Shown one piece after another: positions 49,906 to 60,100 of a stretch of DNA of 64,000 nucleotides (position 1 is the stretch's first letter; each line of letters starts with the position of its first letter). The translations under genes and the position numbers were made by a program. The stretch lies in NCBI RefSeq assembly GCF_000735345.1, contig NZ_JMPJ01000033.1, positions 62,001-126,000 on the forward strand. The letters run 5' to 3'. Origin of the DNA: Ewingella americana ATCC 33852 (GTDB lineage Bacteria; Pseudomonadota; Gammaproteobacteria; Enterobacterales; Enterobacteriaceae). Under the pieces are notes generated by a model. The model saw only the letters and a list, made by a program, of their open reading frames with translations, was not told the DNA's origin and ran no database searches.

Positions 49906-51060
49906 TTACTGCTCGGCCGAAGCGTGTTTTGGTGCGAAGTCATGGGCCACCAGTTCGCCGCGAGCCTCAATGGCACGTTTCACCGTGCTGTCCTGATCCT
50001 GTTTCGCCAGATCCAGATGTGGGAACAGCAACTCGCTGACGCGATAAGCCTCTTCAAGGTGCGGGTAGCCGGAGAAAATAAAGGTGTCGATGCCTAAATC
50101 CGCGTATTCCTGCATACGGGCGGCGACGGTTGGGCCATCGCCCACCAGCGCGGTGCCTGCGCCGGAGCGCACCAGACCGACGCCAGCCCACAGGTTCGGA
50201 CTGATTTCCAGTTTATTGCGATCGCCGCCGTGCAATGCCGCCATACGATGCTGGCCCACGGAGTCAGTTCGCGCGAAAGCGGCCTGCGCTTTCTTAATGG
50301 TTTCATCGTCGAGATTTGCAATCAGGCGATCAGCCGCCTGCCACGCCTCTTCAGTGGTTTCGCGCACGATGACGTGCAGCCGAATGCCGAAGCGAAGGGT
50401 GCGCCCTTGAGCCGCGGCCTTAGCGCGCACTTGCTCAATTTTCTCTTTCACTAAGTGCGGCGGTTCGCCCCACGAGAGATACAGCTCGACCTGCTCGGCG
50501 GCGAGATCCTGCGCTTCGTCCGAAGAGCCACCAAAATAGAGCGGCGGGCGCGGGAACTGCACCGGCGGCTGCATCAGGCTGGCCCCTTTGACGTGAATGT
50601 GCTTGCCTTCGTAATCGACGGTTTCGCCTTCCAGCACTCGACGCCAGATGCGAGTGAACTCGGCGGCAGACTCATAACGCTCTTTATGGCTGAGATGCAA
50701 ACCTTCCGCCGCCAGCTCGGTCGGGTCACCACCGGCGACTAAATTGAACAGCGCGCGGCCGCCGGACAGCCTGTCGAGCGTCGCAGCCTGACGTGCCGCA
50801 AGGGTCGGGGAGATAATCCCTGGACGCAGCGCCACCAGAAACTTCAGCTTTTGCGTCACGGTGATAAGCGAGGCGGCCACCAGCCAAGAGTCTTCACATG
50901 AGCGGCCGGTTGGCAGCAAAACGCCGCCGAAGCCCAGACGATCAGCCGCCTGTGCCACTTGTTGCAAATAGCCGTGGTCAACGGTGCGGGCATCTTTGTC
51001 GGTGCCCAAATAGCGACCGTCTCCGTGGGTCGGTAAAAACCAGAAAACGTTCAGACTCAT
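49906..51060 (-). CDS. ssuD: SsuD, FMNH2-dependent alkanesulfonate monooxygenase
   Basis: A 384-residue bacterial-luciferase-family enzyme (TIM barrel) that uses reduced flavin from SsuE and oxygen to cleave C1-C14 alkanesulfonates to aldehyde and sulfite. It aligns throughout with E. coli SsuD ([55 protein letters not shown]). The C-terminal tail from about residue 360 diverges. It supplies sulfur when sulfate and cysteine are scarce. Confidence 0.97.
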   Translation of the reverse strand: MSLNVFWFLPTHGDGRYLGTDKDARTVDHGYLQQVAQAADRLGFGGVLLPTGRSCEDSWLVAASLITVTQKLKFLVALRPGIISPTLAARQAATLDRLSGGRALFNLVAGGDPTELAAEGLHLSHKERYESAAEFTRIWRRVLEGETVDYEGKHIHVKGASLMQPPVQFPRPPLYFGGSSDEAQDLAAEQVELYLSWGEPPHLVKEKIEQVRAKAAAQGRTLRFGIRLHVIVRETTEEAWQAADRLIANLDDETIKKAQAAFARTDSVGQHRMAALHGGDRNKLEISPNLWAGVGLVRSGAGTALVGDGPTVAARMQEYADLGIDTFIFSGYPHLEEAYRVSELLFPHLDLAKQDQDSTVKRAIEARGELVAHDFAPKHASAEQ

Positions 51061-51122
51061 GTGATTTACTCCTCTCTGATCGCCGCCCTTGCTTGGGAGG
51101 GCGGCTGTTTTATTCTGCTAAT

Positions 51123-52097
51123 TTAGTGAGTGGCGGCGTCGCGCCAGATTCGGTCTTTGATCACGACCTGCTTAGGTAAAATCTTGTTTTGGTAGAACAG
51201 GTCAGCCGTGGCCTGCTGGGCTTTCTCGGTACGCGCGTCCACCGGGGTGATCGGCGAGTCAGGCAAGTGATCCAGATAGCTGGCAATCACGTTTTCTGGC
51301 AGCCCCATGGCTTTGGAAAGCAGCTGAATGCTCTGCGCGCGGTCGGTTTTCACCAGCGCGTTGGCCTGCGTTAACACCGCTAACACTTGGTGAATAAACT
51401 GCGGATTGGCCTCGGTGTACTGCTTCGGTGCCAGATAGAACGCGCCAGTTTGGTTGAGCGTGGTGCCGTCAATCAGCACGCGAACGTTGCCTTGCAGCTT
51501 GGCCGCCGAGTAGTAGGGATCCCAAATTGCCCAAGCATCGACATCGTGCTGCTGGAAGGCGGCGCGGGCATCGGCCGGCGTGAGATAAACCGGTTTGATA
51601 TCAGTGAACTTCAGGCCAGCCTGTTGCAGCGCACGCAGCAGCAGGTTGTGCGAGCTGGAGCCTTTCTGAAAGGCGACTTTGTGACCTTTCAGCTCGGCAA
51701 CGCTTTTAATCGGGCTGTTGCTGTCGACCAGAATCACCTCGGCGAGAGGCTTCGGCGGCTCTTGCCCGACATACAGCAAATCCGCCCCGGCGGCTTGGGC
51801 AAACAGCGGCGGAAGGTCGCCGGTTCCACCCAAATCAATGCTGCCGACGTTCAGTGCTTCCAAGATTTGCGGGCCAGCGGGGAATTCAACCCAGCTGATT
51901 TTGGTATGCGGAAAACGCTTCTCTAATAACTGATGCGATTTCGCCAGCACCAGCCCGACGGAGCCTTTTTGGTAAGCTATGCGGAAGGTCGCCGGGTCTT
52001 TTTCAACCTGCGTGGCGGCCTGTGCACCGAAGGCCATGGCGGCCATTAGCCCGGCAATTACCGGCAGGCGGCGTATTAAGGAAAGGGTGGATGGCAT
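51123..52097 (-). CDS. ssuA: SsuA, periplasmic sulfonate-binding protein
   Basis: A 324-residue substrate-binding protein of the NitT/TauT/SsuA class. The signal peptide (MPSTLSLIRRLPVIAG...FGAQA, about 27 residues) precedes the mature region FRIAYQKGSVGLVLAKSHQ. SWVEFPAGPQILEALNVGSID and WAIWDPYYSAA match E. coli SsuA. The frame is open to 52226, but the ATG at 52097, with AGGAG upstream and a proper signal sequence, is the likely start. Confidence 0.95.
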   Translation of the reverse strand: MPSTLSLIRRLPVIAGLMAAMAFGAQAATQVEKDPATFRIAYQKGSVGLVLAKSHQLLEKRFPHTKISWVEFPAGPQILEALNVGSIDLGGTGDLPPLFAQAAGADLLYVGQEPPKPLAEVILVDSNSPIKSVAELKGHKVAFQKGSSSHNLLLRALQQAGLKFTDIKPVYLTPADARAAFQQHDVDAWAIWDPYYSAAKLQGNVRVLIDGTTLNQTGAFYLAPKQYTEANPQFIHQVLAVLTQANALVKTDRAQSIQLLSKAMGLPENVIASYLDHLPDSPITPVDARTEKAQQATADLFYQNKILPKQVVIKDRIWRDAATH

Positions 52098-52119
52098 CAG
52101 CAAACTCCTGTTAGTGCAG

Positions 52120-52701
52120 TCAGACGCCAATACTCGCCGCAGAATTCTGAGTGGCAGAGTGCGGGATAGGGCGACGGCGGCTAAGGGCCAGATAGAAGTT
52201 TTCCAGCGACTCTTCAAGGCGCTCATTCAGCGCGGGTTGCAGCGTGGCCGGGAAGGTCTGGTAGTCGGTGATCAGGCTGTCGTCGGCGAAAACGCCTTGC
52301 AGCACTTCCTGCGCTTTCAGCGAAGCCAGCACTGGTTTCAGGGCGTAATCCACCGCCAGCATGTGGCCGATAGAGCCCGCCGTGGCGAGAGGCAGCACTA
52401 CTTTATGGTCTAGCGCGCGCTCAGGCAGCAGGTCCAGCAGGGTTTTCAACGCGCCGGAGAAAGAGGCTTTATAGACCGGCGTGGCGACAATCAGGCCATC
52501 CGCGTCAGCGAGTTGTGCGATGAGCTTTTTCAACTGCGGGCTGCCGAAGTTGGCGAACAGCAGATCGTCTGCATTGAAGTCCTGCAAACTGTAGGAAATC
52601 ACTTCAACGCCGCGAGAGGCCAACCAGCGATGGCTCAGAGCCAATAACGCCGATGAACGTGAAGGTTGTCTCGGGCTGCCTGCGAGGGATATAACGCGCA
52701 T
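52120..52701 (-). CDS. ssuE: SsuE, NADPH-dependent FMN reductase
   Basis: A 193-residue flavodoxin-fold reductase that makes FMNH2 for SsuD. The FMN-phosphate motif [15 protein letters not shown] is at residues 7-21 and [18 protein letters not shown] near 73. A GTG codon precedes the ATG, but AGGAG lies too close to the GTG, so 52701 is preferred. It is the first gene of the ssu operon. In E. coli the operon needs Cbl and is controlled by CysB under sulfate starvation. Confidence 0.95.
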   Translation of the reverse strand: MRVISLAGSPRQPSRSSALLALSHRWLASRGVEVISYSLQDFNADDLLFANFGSPQLKKLIAQLADADGLIVATPVYKASFSGALKTLLDLLPERALDHKVVLPLATAGSIGHMLAVDYALKPVLASLKAQEVLQGVFADDSLITDYQTFPATLQPALNERLEESLENFYLALSRRRPIPHSATQNSAASIGV

Positions 52702-52796
52702 CACTACTCCTTATAACCAAAAATTATAGATTCATCATTTTCTTTAACTTAGTGGTTTAAAGCTAACAGGCGCGGGCGGGGGACTGGAAATCTAAA

Positions 52797-52818
52797 TTTT
52801 GACTATATATAGCCAAAA
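52797..52818. repeat. 22-bp near-perfect palindrome between ssuE and pyrD
   Basis: The centre CTATATATAG is flanked by TTTTG on the left and CAAAA on the right, with a single mismatched pair (A-C). It lies about 96 bases upstream of ssuE and 160 upstream of pyrD. Position suggests an operator for the divergent ssu promoter, but the binding factor is unknown. Confidence 0.5.
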
Positions 52819-52939
52819 ACCGGTTTAAGAGATGCTGCAAAGGTAAAGGAAAGGTGATCAACAGGTGAATAAAAGGGTATCGATTGCGCGGATAGGGGAT
52901 TTTAGTCGTGATTCGTTTCCCTTTGCTCGGATGTTAGTC

Positions 52940-52967
52940 GATAATACCGCCCCGTCTAGCCACGGGA
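52940..52967 (+). promoter_or_regulatory. pyrD promoter and pyrimidine-sensing leader
   Basis: A -10 hexamer GATAAT (52940-52945) is followed by CCGCCCCG. Starts at the C residues (52950-52953) would give an RNA beginning CCCGT that pairs with ACGGG (52962-52966), four bases before the AGGAG ribosome site. A start at G52954 would lose that stem. E. coli pyrC and pyrD are known to switch start sites with CTP level in this way; the same is inferred here. Confidence 0.6.
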
Positions 52968-52980
52968 CCCAGGAGTCTTC

Positions 52981-53991
52981 ATGTATTACCCACTTGTCAG
53001 GAAAGCACTGTTTAAGCTCGACCCAGAGCACGCGCATGAGTTAACTTTCCGCCAGCTGAGCCGCCTTTCAGGTTCACCTTTTGAATTCCTTATTCGCCAA
53101 TCCGTGCCAACCAAACCGGTTAGCTGCATGGGGCTCTCTTTTAAAAATCCATTAGGTCTTGCCGCCGGGCTGGATAAAAACGGCGAGTGCATTGATGCCT
53201 TCGGCGCGATGGGCTTTGGTTTTGTCGAAGTGGGGACGGTGACGCCGCGCGCACAGGCAGGTAATGACAAGCCGCGCTTATTCCGCGTCGTTGAAGCCGA
53301 GGGTCTTATCAACCGCATGGGCTTTAATAATCTGGGCGTGGATAATCTGGTCAATAATGTAAAGCGTTCACACTTTGGTGGAATTCTTGGCATCAATATT
53401 GGCAAGAATAAAGACACCCCGGTGGAAAATGGTAAAGACGATTATCTGACCTGTATGGAGAAGGTGTATCCGTACGCGGGCTATATCGCGGTGAATATTT
53501 CCTCACCTAATACCCCCGGATTGCGTTCGCTTCAGTATGGCGAAGCGCTGGATGATTTACTGGCGGCGATTAAAAATAAGCAGCTTGAACTTCAGCAGCG
53601 CCATCAGAAATATGTTCCTGTGGCAGTTAAGATCGCGCCGGATCTTTCAGAAGAAGAATTGATCCAAATAGCCGACAGTTTGGTTCGCCATAATATGGAT
53701 GGGGTGATCGCCACAAATACCACCCTCGATCGTAAATTGATCCAAGGCCTTAATTATTGCGAGCAGGCAGGTGGATTAAGTGGCCGCCCGGTGCAGTTCC
53801 GCAGCACCGAAATCATCCGTATGCTGTCCAATGAACTTAAAGGACAGATGCCTATTATTGGCGTGGGTGGAATAGATTCCTTAACCTCAGCGCGTGAAAA
53901 AATGGCGGCGGGTGCTTCATTAATACAAATATATTCCGGGTTTATCTATCACGGACCACGTTTGATTAAAGATATTGTTACCCATATCTAA
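52981..53991 (+). CDS. pyrD: PyrD, dihydroorotate dehydrogenase (quinone)
   Basis: A 336-residue class 2 dihydroorotate dehydrogenase, a flavoprotein on the inner membrane that passes electrons from dihydroorotate to quinone in pyrimidine synthesis. The N-terminal helices ([20 protein letters not shown]) form the quinone and membrane region. [11 protein letters not shown], the catalytic-serine region [14 protein letters not shown] and GVGGIDS with [11 protein letters not shown] mark the FMN barrel. AGGAG sits six bases before the ATG. Confidence 0.98.
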   Translation: MYYPLVRKALFKLDPEHAHELTFRQLSRLSGSPFEFLIRQSVPTKPVSCMGLSFKNPLGLAAGLDKNGECIDAFGAMGFGFVEVGTVTPRAQAGNDKPRLFRVVEAEGLINRMGFNNLGVDNLVNNVKRSHFGGILGINIGKNKDTPVENGKDDYLTCMEKVYPYAGYIAVNISSPNTPGLRSLQYGEALDDLLAAIKNKQLELQQRHQKYVPVAVKIAPDLSEEELIQIADSLVRHNMDGVIATNTTLDRKLIQGLNYCEQAGGLSGRPVQFRSTEIIRMLSNELKGQMPIIGVGGIDSLTSAREKMAAGASLIQIYSGFIYHGPRLIKDIVTHI

Positions 53992-54011
53992 TATTTTTTC
54001 ATATCTCAGGC

Positions 54012-54039
54012 AGCCGGGGGTTTATTTATTAACCCGGCT
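54012..54039 (+). terminator. terminator-like hairpin after pyrD
   Basis: AGCCGG and GTT pair with AAC and CCGGCT, with two bulged G residues, around TATTTATT. The downstream T content is moderate. Confidence 0.55.
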
Positions 54040-54191
54040 CGTCTATATTTTGTCCACTGGCCTGAATTAAGGTCAGCGATAGCTCAAGATTTGTCTGATT
54101 TAACCTCTCTACTAAAAAGCCTATGCTGCTTTGCTGTCTTTCTTAATAGCGAGTGATCGGATTGTGGGTTCGGAGCAAACAGGATAACGAA

Positions 54192-54740
54192 ATGAAAATC
54201 AAACCAGATGATAATTGGCGTTGGTATTTTGATGCTGAGCATGACCGGCTCATGTTGGATTTAGCTAATGGCATGATTTTCCGTTCGCGCTTTCCAGCAA
54301 AAATGTTAACGCCAGATGCATTTGGTGACGCCTCATTTTGTGTCGATGACGCCGCCTTATATTTCGATTATGAAGAGCACTGCAAGGCGATTAAATTAGC
54401 CAATGAGCAGCGCGCTGAATTAGTTCTGAACGCATTAGTCGCCTTCCGCTTCCTCAAACCTTTAATGCCGAAAAGCTGGCATTTCACCCAACAGTCCCGT
54501 CCTTTCCAGCCCGATAACGGCCAGATAGCGCAAGTGCAGGTGATGGAGAGCGGCGAGCAGGCAACGCTGCTGGTGGTGGAGTCTGGAGATAACGCCAGCC
54601 TGTGCCTGTTGGCGCAAGAGCGTTTGACCTTGGCAGGGCGCGGCATGGTGCTCGGCGACGCGATTAAGATCATGCACGACCGCCTGATGCCAGCGCCGGT
54701 CCGAGCTGACAATAGCCAGCTTTACGATCAGGCGGTGTGA
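54192..54740 (+). CDS. zapC: ZapC, cell-division protein
   Basis: A 182-residue cytoplasmic protein that binds FtsZ polymers and promotes their bundling in the Z-ring. It aligns with E. coli ZapC through [39 protein letters not shown] and [15 protein letters not shown]. The frame is open to 54153, but homology and AGGATAA upstream favour 54192. The stop codon lies inside the loop of a terminator-like hairpin. Confidence 0.95.
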   Translation: MKIKPDDNWRWYFDAEHDRLMLDLANGMIFRSRFPAKMLTPDAFGDASFCVDDAALYFDYEEHCKAIKLANEQRAELVLNALVAFRFLKPLMPKSWHFTQQSRPFQPDNGQIAQVQVMESGEQATLLVVESGDNASLCLLAQERLTLAGRGMVLGDAIKIMHDRLMPAPVRADNSQLYDQAV

Positions 54741-54751
54741 TTTCCGCCTGA
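54728..54751 (+). terminator. hairpin overlapping the zapC stop codon
   Basis: TCAGGCGG pairs with CCGCCTGA around TGTGATTT, followed by TTGTTTGTG. The zapC stop (54738-54740) is in the loop. It may serve both zapC and the convergent ycbX. Confidence 0.65.
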
Positions 54752-54770
54752 TTGTTTGTGATTGCCGACG

Positions 54771-55874
54771 TTAGCCCAAAACGACATCCGAACTCGGAAT
54801 ACAGCTGCACGCCAATACCGTCCCATCTTTGCCAATCGCACTGGCTTTCAACGGTGACACTTCGCCCGACTCCAGCGTCAATCTGCAAGCTCCACAAATC
54901 CCCGCGCGGCATGAATAGGGAATGCGTAACCCTTGCATTTCTAACTGTTCGAGCAAAATCTGCTGGTTGTTGCCGATGAACGTAGTCCCCTGATAATTAA
55001 TCTCCAGCTTTTTACTGTCGTTTTTCGGCGCAGCCACGCTTTCAATCACTTCTCCGGCTGAATATGGACGTGGCGGCTTGGTCGCCAGCACCTGAATGCT
55101 GTCGCCCGCGCGGATCATGCCGGTGTTGCGAGCAATCATGTTTTGGCCGAAATCCACCGCGCCGTCGTCCGCCGTGCGATAGCCCTGCAAGGTCTTCAGC
55201 GGCTCGCCGCGCGGATGTTTCCGCCCACGCTCAGTGCTGACCGTGGTTAAGACGCAGCGACTGCACGGCTTGACCAAATCAAAGATAACTTCGCCAATGC
55301 GAATGGTCTGCCACGTGTCCTCGGCATAGGCGTCTGCGCCACTGACCACTAAGTTAGGGCGGAACTGCTCCAGCTTGACGCTGCTCGGGCAGCGATTTTG
55401 CAGGTCACGCATCGAGGCTTCATTCATTAATAGATAAGGGAAGCCGTCGGCGAAGGAGAGAGGTACTTCGGCGTGGTTCTTCACGCGGCGGGTTAACTCT
55501 TCGCCCACCCAGCGCAGCTGCACCTCGCGTTTCAAATAGCCGCTCAGCCACTGATTCACCGCGTCGGGCGCGATGACGGCGGTGAAGTGGTTGCCCCAAA
55601 CTTCGGTTGGCTGGCCCTGACCGCTGAAATCGCTAAAGCGCACGCAGACCGTGTCGCCGTCCGGGCTGGTTATCATCAGGCCGTCGGGTAATAAAGAAGG
55701 AGTGAACTGAACCAACTGAGGATATTGTCGGGCGGTAATAAAAGTGCCTTGCGGGTCGGTCACCATGAAAAGCCGGTCAAATGCCAGACCACTGGCCGTC
55801 ACCTGCGCGTGTGACAACTGCAACCCACGCATCGATTTAACAGGGTGTACGAAAAGGCGGGAAAGGGTAGCCAC
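54771..55874 (-). CDS. ycbX: YcbX, MOSC-domain and 2Fe-2S protein
   Basis: A 367-residue protein with an N-terminal MOSC_N beta-barrel ([17 protein letters not shown]), a MOSC domain binding molybdenum cofactor ([11 protein letters not shown] carries the likely Mo-ligand cysteine) and a C-terminal plant-type ferredoxin domain. The last has [16 protein letters not shown] and CSC. E. coli YcbX reduces N-hydroxylated bases such as 6-N-hydroxylaminopurine, working with CysJ. It lies divergent to rlmL. Confidence 0.94.
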   Translation of the reverse strand: MATLSRLFVHPVKSMRGLQLSHAQVTASGLAFDRLFMVTDPQGTFITARQYPQLVQFTPSLLPDGLMITSPDGDTVCVRFSDFSGQGQPTEVWGNHFTAVIAPDAVNQWLSGYLKREVQLRWVGEELTRRVKNHAEVPLSFADGFPYLLMNEASMRDLQNRCPSSVKLEQFRPNLVVSGADAYAEDTWQTIRIGEVIFDLVKPCSRCVLTTVSTERGRKHPRGEPLKTLQGYRTADDGAVDFGQNMIARNTGMIRAGDSIQVLATKPPRPYSAGEVIESVAAPKNDSKKLEINYQGTTFIGNNQQILLEQLEMQGLRIPYSCRAGICGACRLTLESGEVSPLKASAIGKDGTVLACSCIPSSDVVLG

Positions 55875-55989
55875 GGGATCGTGCCTCCTTTGAATTCGGT
55901 TATATTTTTTATGATGACCAGAGACTTTATGACAAGCTGGCTGGATTAGCTATAATGCGCAACTATTTTCTTTTTGGTGATATGTCGAT

Positions 55990-58110
55990 ATGAACTCTTT
56001 GTTTGCCAGCACGGCGCGTGGACTGGAAGAACTTTTAAAAAGCGAACTGGAAACGCTGGGTGCGCAAGCCTGCAAAGTTGTGCAGGGAGGGGTGCATTTT
56101 GAAGGTGACGATCGCCTGCTGTACCAAAGTTTGCTTTGGAGCCGTCTGGCTTCGCGTATTCTTTTGCCTCTGAATGAATTTAAAGTCCACAGTGACTTAG
56201 ACCTTTATCTGGGTGTGATGGCAATCGACTGGCCGGAAATTTTCGGCGTCGATAAAACCTTCGCAGTGCATTTTAGCGGGCTGAACGATGAGATCCGTAA
56301 CAGCCAATACGGCGCGTTGAAAGTGAAAGACGCCATCGTTGACAGCTTCACCCGCAAAATTGACCAACGTCCAAACGTGGCGAAACAGCAACCAGACATC
56401 CGCGTTAACGTATTTTTGCAGCGTGATACCGCCAGTGTAGCTCTGGATTTGAGCGGCGAAGGCTTGCACCAGCGCGGCTACCGCGACCTGACGGGTCAGG
56501 CTCCGCTGAAAGAGAGTCTGGCGGCCGCCATCGTGATGCGTTCAGGCTGGCAAGTCGGTACGCCGATGGTTGACCCAATGTGTGGCTCCGGGACTTTGCT
56601 GATTGAAGCGGCGATGATCGCAGCCGACCGCGCGCCGGGCCTGCATCGCCAACACTGGGGCTTTACGGCTTGGAACAAGTTTGATGCCGAGCTGTGGCGT
56701 GAACTGACCGCCGAGGCGCAGGTGCGTACGCGCCGCGCAGTGCAGGAAACCACTTCTCGCTTCTTCGGCTCAGATATTGACCGCCGCGTGATTGAAATGG
56801 CCCGTGCCAACGCCCGTCGCGCCGGGGTTTCTGAGCTGATTAGCTTTGATGCCAAAGAAGTCGGCAAGTTGACTAACCCACTGCCAGAAGGCCCGACCGG
56901 CACGGTTATCAGCAACCCGCCATACGGCGAGCGACTGGAAAGCGAACCCGCGCTGATTGCCTTGCACAACCTGCTGGGCCGCATCATGAAGACGCAGTTT
57001 GGCGGCTGGCAGTTGTCGCTGTTCAGCGCCTCGCCGGAGCTTCTGAGCTGCCTGCAACTGCGCGCCGATCGTCAATTCAAGGCGAAAAACGGCCCGTTGG
57101 AATGCGTGCAGAAAAACTATCAGTTGGCTGAGAACCCGGCCGGTGCTGCTGGTGCGCAAATTGCGGAAGACTTCGCCAACCGTCTGCGTAAAAACGTGAA
57201 AAAGCTAGAGAAGTGGGCCAAGCAGCAGGGTATCGAATGCTACCGCCTGTATGACGCTGACCTGCCAGACTACAACGTGGCGGTTGACCGCTACGGCAGC
57301 AAAATTGTGGTGCAGGAGTATGCGCCGCCGAAAACCGTCGATGCGCAGAAAGCCCGCCAGCGCCTGTTCGACGTGATTAACGCCACGCTCTCGGTGCTGG
57401 ATATCTCCTCCAGCCAGCTGATCCTGAAGACGCGTGAGCGCCAGAAGGGCAAAAATCAGTATGAGAAACTGGCCCAAAAAGGCGAATTCCTGCTGGTGGA
57501 AGAGTATAACGCCAAGCTGTGGGTGAACCTGACTGACTATCTGGACACCGGCCTGTTCCTTGATCACCGCATTGCGCGTAAAATGCTGGGTGAAATGAGC
57601 AACGGTAAAGACTTCCTCAACCTGTTTGCTTATACCGGCACGGCGAGCGTTCACGCGGGTCTTGGCGGCGCGCGCAGTACTACTACGGTAGATATGTCGC
57701 GTACTTATCTCGAATGGGCAGAGAAGAACCTGCGGGCTAACGGCTTGACCGGACGCCAGCATCGCCTGATTCAGGCTGACTGCCTCTCATATTTGGGCAT
57801 GTGTGACGAGCAGTTCGACGTGATATTCATTGATCCACCGACTTTCTCAAACTCAAAACGCATGGCCGACAGTTTCGACGTTCAACGCGATCATCTGGCA
57901 TTAATGAAAGATTTGAAGCGTATTTTACGTCGCAACGGTACCATCATGTTCTCCAACAACAAGCGCGGTTTCCAAATGGATCTCGACGGGCTGAGCAAAC
58001 TCGGTCTGAGCGCAAAAGAGATCACCAGCCAAACCCTGTCGCAGGATTTCGCCCGTAATCGTCAAATTCATAACTGCTGGCTGCTGTCCCACGCCGGCGA
58101 GGAAAAATAA
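55990..58110 (+). CDS. rlmL: RlmL (RlmKL), bifunctional 23S rRNA methyltransferase
   Basis: A 706-residue fusion enzyme. The N-terminal half has a THUMP domain and a methyltransferase with [14 protein letters not shown] and SNPPYGERL, which makes m2G2445. The C-terminal half has a second methyltransferase with [13 protein letters not shown] and [10 protein letters not shown], which makes m7G2069. Both modified bases lie near the peptidyl-transferase centre of 23S rRNA. It is followed after five bases by uup, another ribosome-related gene. Confidence 0.97.
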   Translation: MNSLFASTARGLEELLKSELETLGAQACKVVQGGVHFEGDDRLLYQSLLWSRLASRILLPLNEFKVHSDLDLYLGVMAIDWPEIFGVDKTFAVHFSGLNDEIRNSQYGALKVKDAIVDSFTRKIDQRPNVAKQQPDIRVNVFLQRDTASVALDLSGEGLHQRGYRDLTGQAPLKESLAAAIVMRSGWQVGTPMVDPMCGSGTLLIEAAMIAADRAPGLHRQHWGFTAWNKFDAELWRELTAEAQVRTRRAVQETTSRFFGSDIDRRVIEMARANARRAGVSELISFDAKEVGKLTNPLPEGPTGTVISNPPYGERLESEPALIALHNLLGRIMKTQFGGWQLSLFSASPELLSCLQLRADRQFKAKNGPLECVQKNYQLAENPAGAAGAQIAEDFANRLRKNVKKLEKWAKQQGIECYRLYDADLPDYNVAVDRYGSKIVVQEYAPPKTVDAQKARQRLFDVINATLSVLDISSSQLILKTRERQKGKNQYEKLAQKGEFLLVEEYNAKLWVNLTDYLDTGLFLDHRIARKMLGEMSNGKDFLNLFAYTGTASVHAGLGGARSTTTVDMSRTYLEWAEKNLRANGLTGRQHRLIQADCLSYLGMCDEQFDVIFIDPPTFSNSKRMADSFDVQRDHLALMKDLKRILRRNGTIMFSNNKRGFQMDLDGLSKLGLSAKEITSQTLSQDFARNRQIHNCWLLSHAGEEK

Positions 58111-58115
58111 AGTTT

Positions 58116-60020
58116 ATGTCGTTAATTAGTATGTCAGGTGCCTGGCTGTCATTCAGTGACTCGCCGCTGTTGGATAACACCGAATTACACATCGAGCCAA
58201 ACGAGCGCGTGTGTCTGGTAGGCCGTAACGGTGCCGGTAAATCGACGCTGATGAAAATCATCAACCGCGAAGTGCCACTAGATGATGGCCGCATCGTTTA
58301 CGAGCAAGATTTGATTGTGGCGCGTCTGCAACAGGACCCGCCGCGCAACGTGGAAGGCACGGTTTTCGACTTCGTTTCTGAAGGCGTTGCCGAGCAGGCT
58401 GAGCATCTGAAAGCCTACCACGCGATTTCTCATCTGGTGGAGTCTGACCCGAGCGAGAAAAACATGAACAAACTGTCTCAGGTGATGGAAATCCTTGACC
58501 ATCAGGGCCTGTGGCAGCTCGACAGCCGTATCAACGAAGTGCTGTTGCAACTGGGTTTAGACGCCGACACCGAGCTGAAATCGCTCTCCGGCGGCTGGCT
58601 GCGTAAGGCAGCTCTGGGCCGCGCGCTGGTCAGTTCTCCGCAGGTCTTACTGCTCGACGAACCGACCAACCACTTGGACATTGAAAGTATTGGCTGGCTG
58701 GAAGAATTCCTTAAGGAGTTCCCGGGCAGCATTATCTTCATTTCCCACGACCGTTCGTTTATCCGCAATATGGCGACCCGAATTGTCGATCTCGATCGCG
58801 GCAAGCTGGTCTCTTACCCGGGCAATTACGAAACTTACCTGCTGGCGAAAGAAGAAGCGCTGCGCGTGGAAGAGTTGCAAAACGCCGAGTTCGACAAAAA
58901 ACTGGCGCAGGAAGAAGTGTGGATCCGTCAAGGCATCAAGGCGCGCCGCACCCGTAACGAAGGCCGCGTTCGCGCACTGAAAGCCTTGCGTCGCGAGCGC
59001 TCCGAGCGTCGCGAAGTGATGGGCACGGCGAAAATGCAGGTGGAGGAGGCGAGCCGCTCCGGCAAAATCGTCTTCGAAATGGAAGATGTCAGCTACGCCA
59101 TCTCCGGCAAACAGCTGGTCAGCCATTTCTCCGCACAGGTACAACGTGGCGACAAAATCGCGCTGGTTGGCCCGAACGGCTGTGGTAAAACCACCTTGCT
59201 GAAACTGATGTTGAGCCAGCTTCAGGCCGACAGCGGCCGCGTTCACTGCGGCACCAAGCTGGAAGTGGCTTACTTCGACCAGCACCGCGCCGAGTTAGAT
59301 CCAGAGCGCACCGTGATGGACAACCTTGCTGAAGGTAAGCAAGAGGTGATGGTCAATGGCCGTTCTCGCCACGTGTTGGGCTACTTGCAGGACTTCCTGT
59401 TCCACCCGAAACGCGCGATGACGCCAGTCAAAGCCCTGTCCGGTGGTGAGCGTAACCGCCTGCTGTTAGCGAAATTGTTCCTGCGTCCAAGCAACCTGTT
59501 GATTCTCGATGAACCGACCAACGACCTGGATGTGGAAACCCTCGAGCTGCTGGAAGAGATGATCGACAACTATCAGGGCACCGTGATGCTGGTAAGCCAC
59601 GACCGTGAATTTGTTGATAACTCAGCCACTGAATGCTGGATTTATGAAGGCGATGGCGTGATCAACAGCTATGTTGGCGGCTACCATGACGCACAGCATC
59701 AGCGCCGTAACCAGAAGCCTATTCGTCAGGTTGCAGCCACTGAAACGAAAGCTGTGCCGCAGCCGAAGACAGAACCTGCTAAACGCACGGCGAATAAGCT
59801 CAGCTATAATCAGCAGCGCGAGCTTGAACTTTTACCGCAACAAATCAGCGACTTTGAAGTTCGCATTGCTGATTTACAACAGCAGATGAGTGATGCCAAC
59901 TTCTTCACTCGTCCGCATGACGAAACGCAGCAGGTGCTGAACGCACTGGCTGCGGCAGAGCAGGAATTAGAGCAGGCTTTTGAACGTTGGGAAGCGCTGG
60001 AAGCGCAGAAAAACGGCTAA
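58116..60020 (+). CDS. uup: Uup, ABC-F ATPase
   Basis: A 634-residue soluble ABC-F protein with two ATPase domains in tandem. The first has Walker A GRNGAGKST, signature LSGGWLRKA and Walker B LLLDEPTNHLD. The second has GPNGCGKTT, LSGGERNRL and LILDEPTNDLD. The linker between them is charged (KARRTRNEGRVRAL), and a C-terminal coiled coil (about 560-634) binds DNA in E. coli Uup. Loss of uup raises precise transposon excision, and the family acts on ribosomes. No membrane part is present. Confidence 0.96.
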   Translation: MSLISMSGAWLSFSDSPLLDNTELHIEPNERVCLVGRNGAGKSTLMKIINREVPLDDGRIVYEQDLIVARLQQDPPRNVEGTVFDFVSEGVAEQAEHLKAYHAISHLVESDPSEKNMNKLSQVMEILDHQGLWQLDSRINEVLLQLGLDADTELKSLSGGWLRKAALGRALVSSPQVLLLDEPTNHLDIESIGWLEEFLKEFPGSIIFISHDRSFIRNMATRIVDLDRGKLVSYPGNYETYLLAKEEALRVEELQNAEFDKKLAQEEVWIRQGIKARRTRNEGRVRALKALRRERSERREVMGTAKMQVEEASRSGKIVFEMEDVSYAISGKQLVSHFSAQVQRGDKIALVGPNGCGKTTLLKLMLSQLQADSGRVHCGTKLEVAYFDQHRAELDPERTVMDNLAEGKQEVMVNGRSRHVLGYLQDFLFHPKRAMTPVKALSGGERNRLLLAKLFLRPSNLLILDEPTNDLDVETLELLEEMIDNYQGTVMLVSHDREFVDNSATECWIYEGDGVINSYVGGYHDAQHQRRNQKPIRQVAATETKAVPQPKTEPAKRTANKLSYNQQRELELLPQQISDFEVRIADLQQQMSDANFFTRPHDETQQVLNALAAAEQELEQAFERWEALEAQKNG

Positions 60021-60030
60021 GTTTGCCCTC

Positions 60031-60073
60031 AGCTGTGCAGACGAGCAGGGAGCGCGTCGTCTGCACAGCTTTT
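60031..60073 (+). terminator. terminator after uup
   Basis: A perfect 14-base stem (AGCTGTGCAGACGA with TCGTCTGCACAGCT) encloses a 12-base GC-rich loop and is followed by a short T-run. It separates uup from the pqi operon. Confidence 0.8.
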
Positions 60074-60100
60074 GCCCTTAGCGCACTTGAGGAGTTAACT

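Noticed and set aside
52900-52935. PurR box upstream of pyrD
   Set aside because: ATTCGTTTCC resembles one half of ACGCAAACGTTTGCGT, but the other half does not match.
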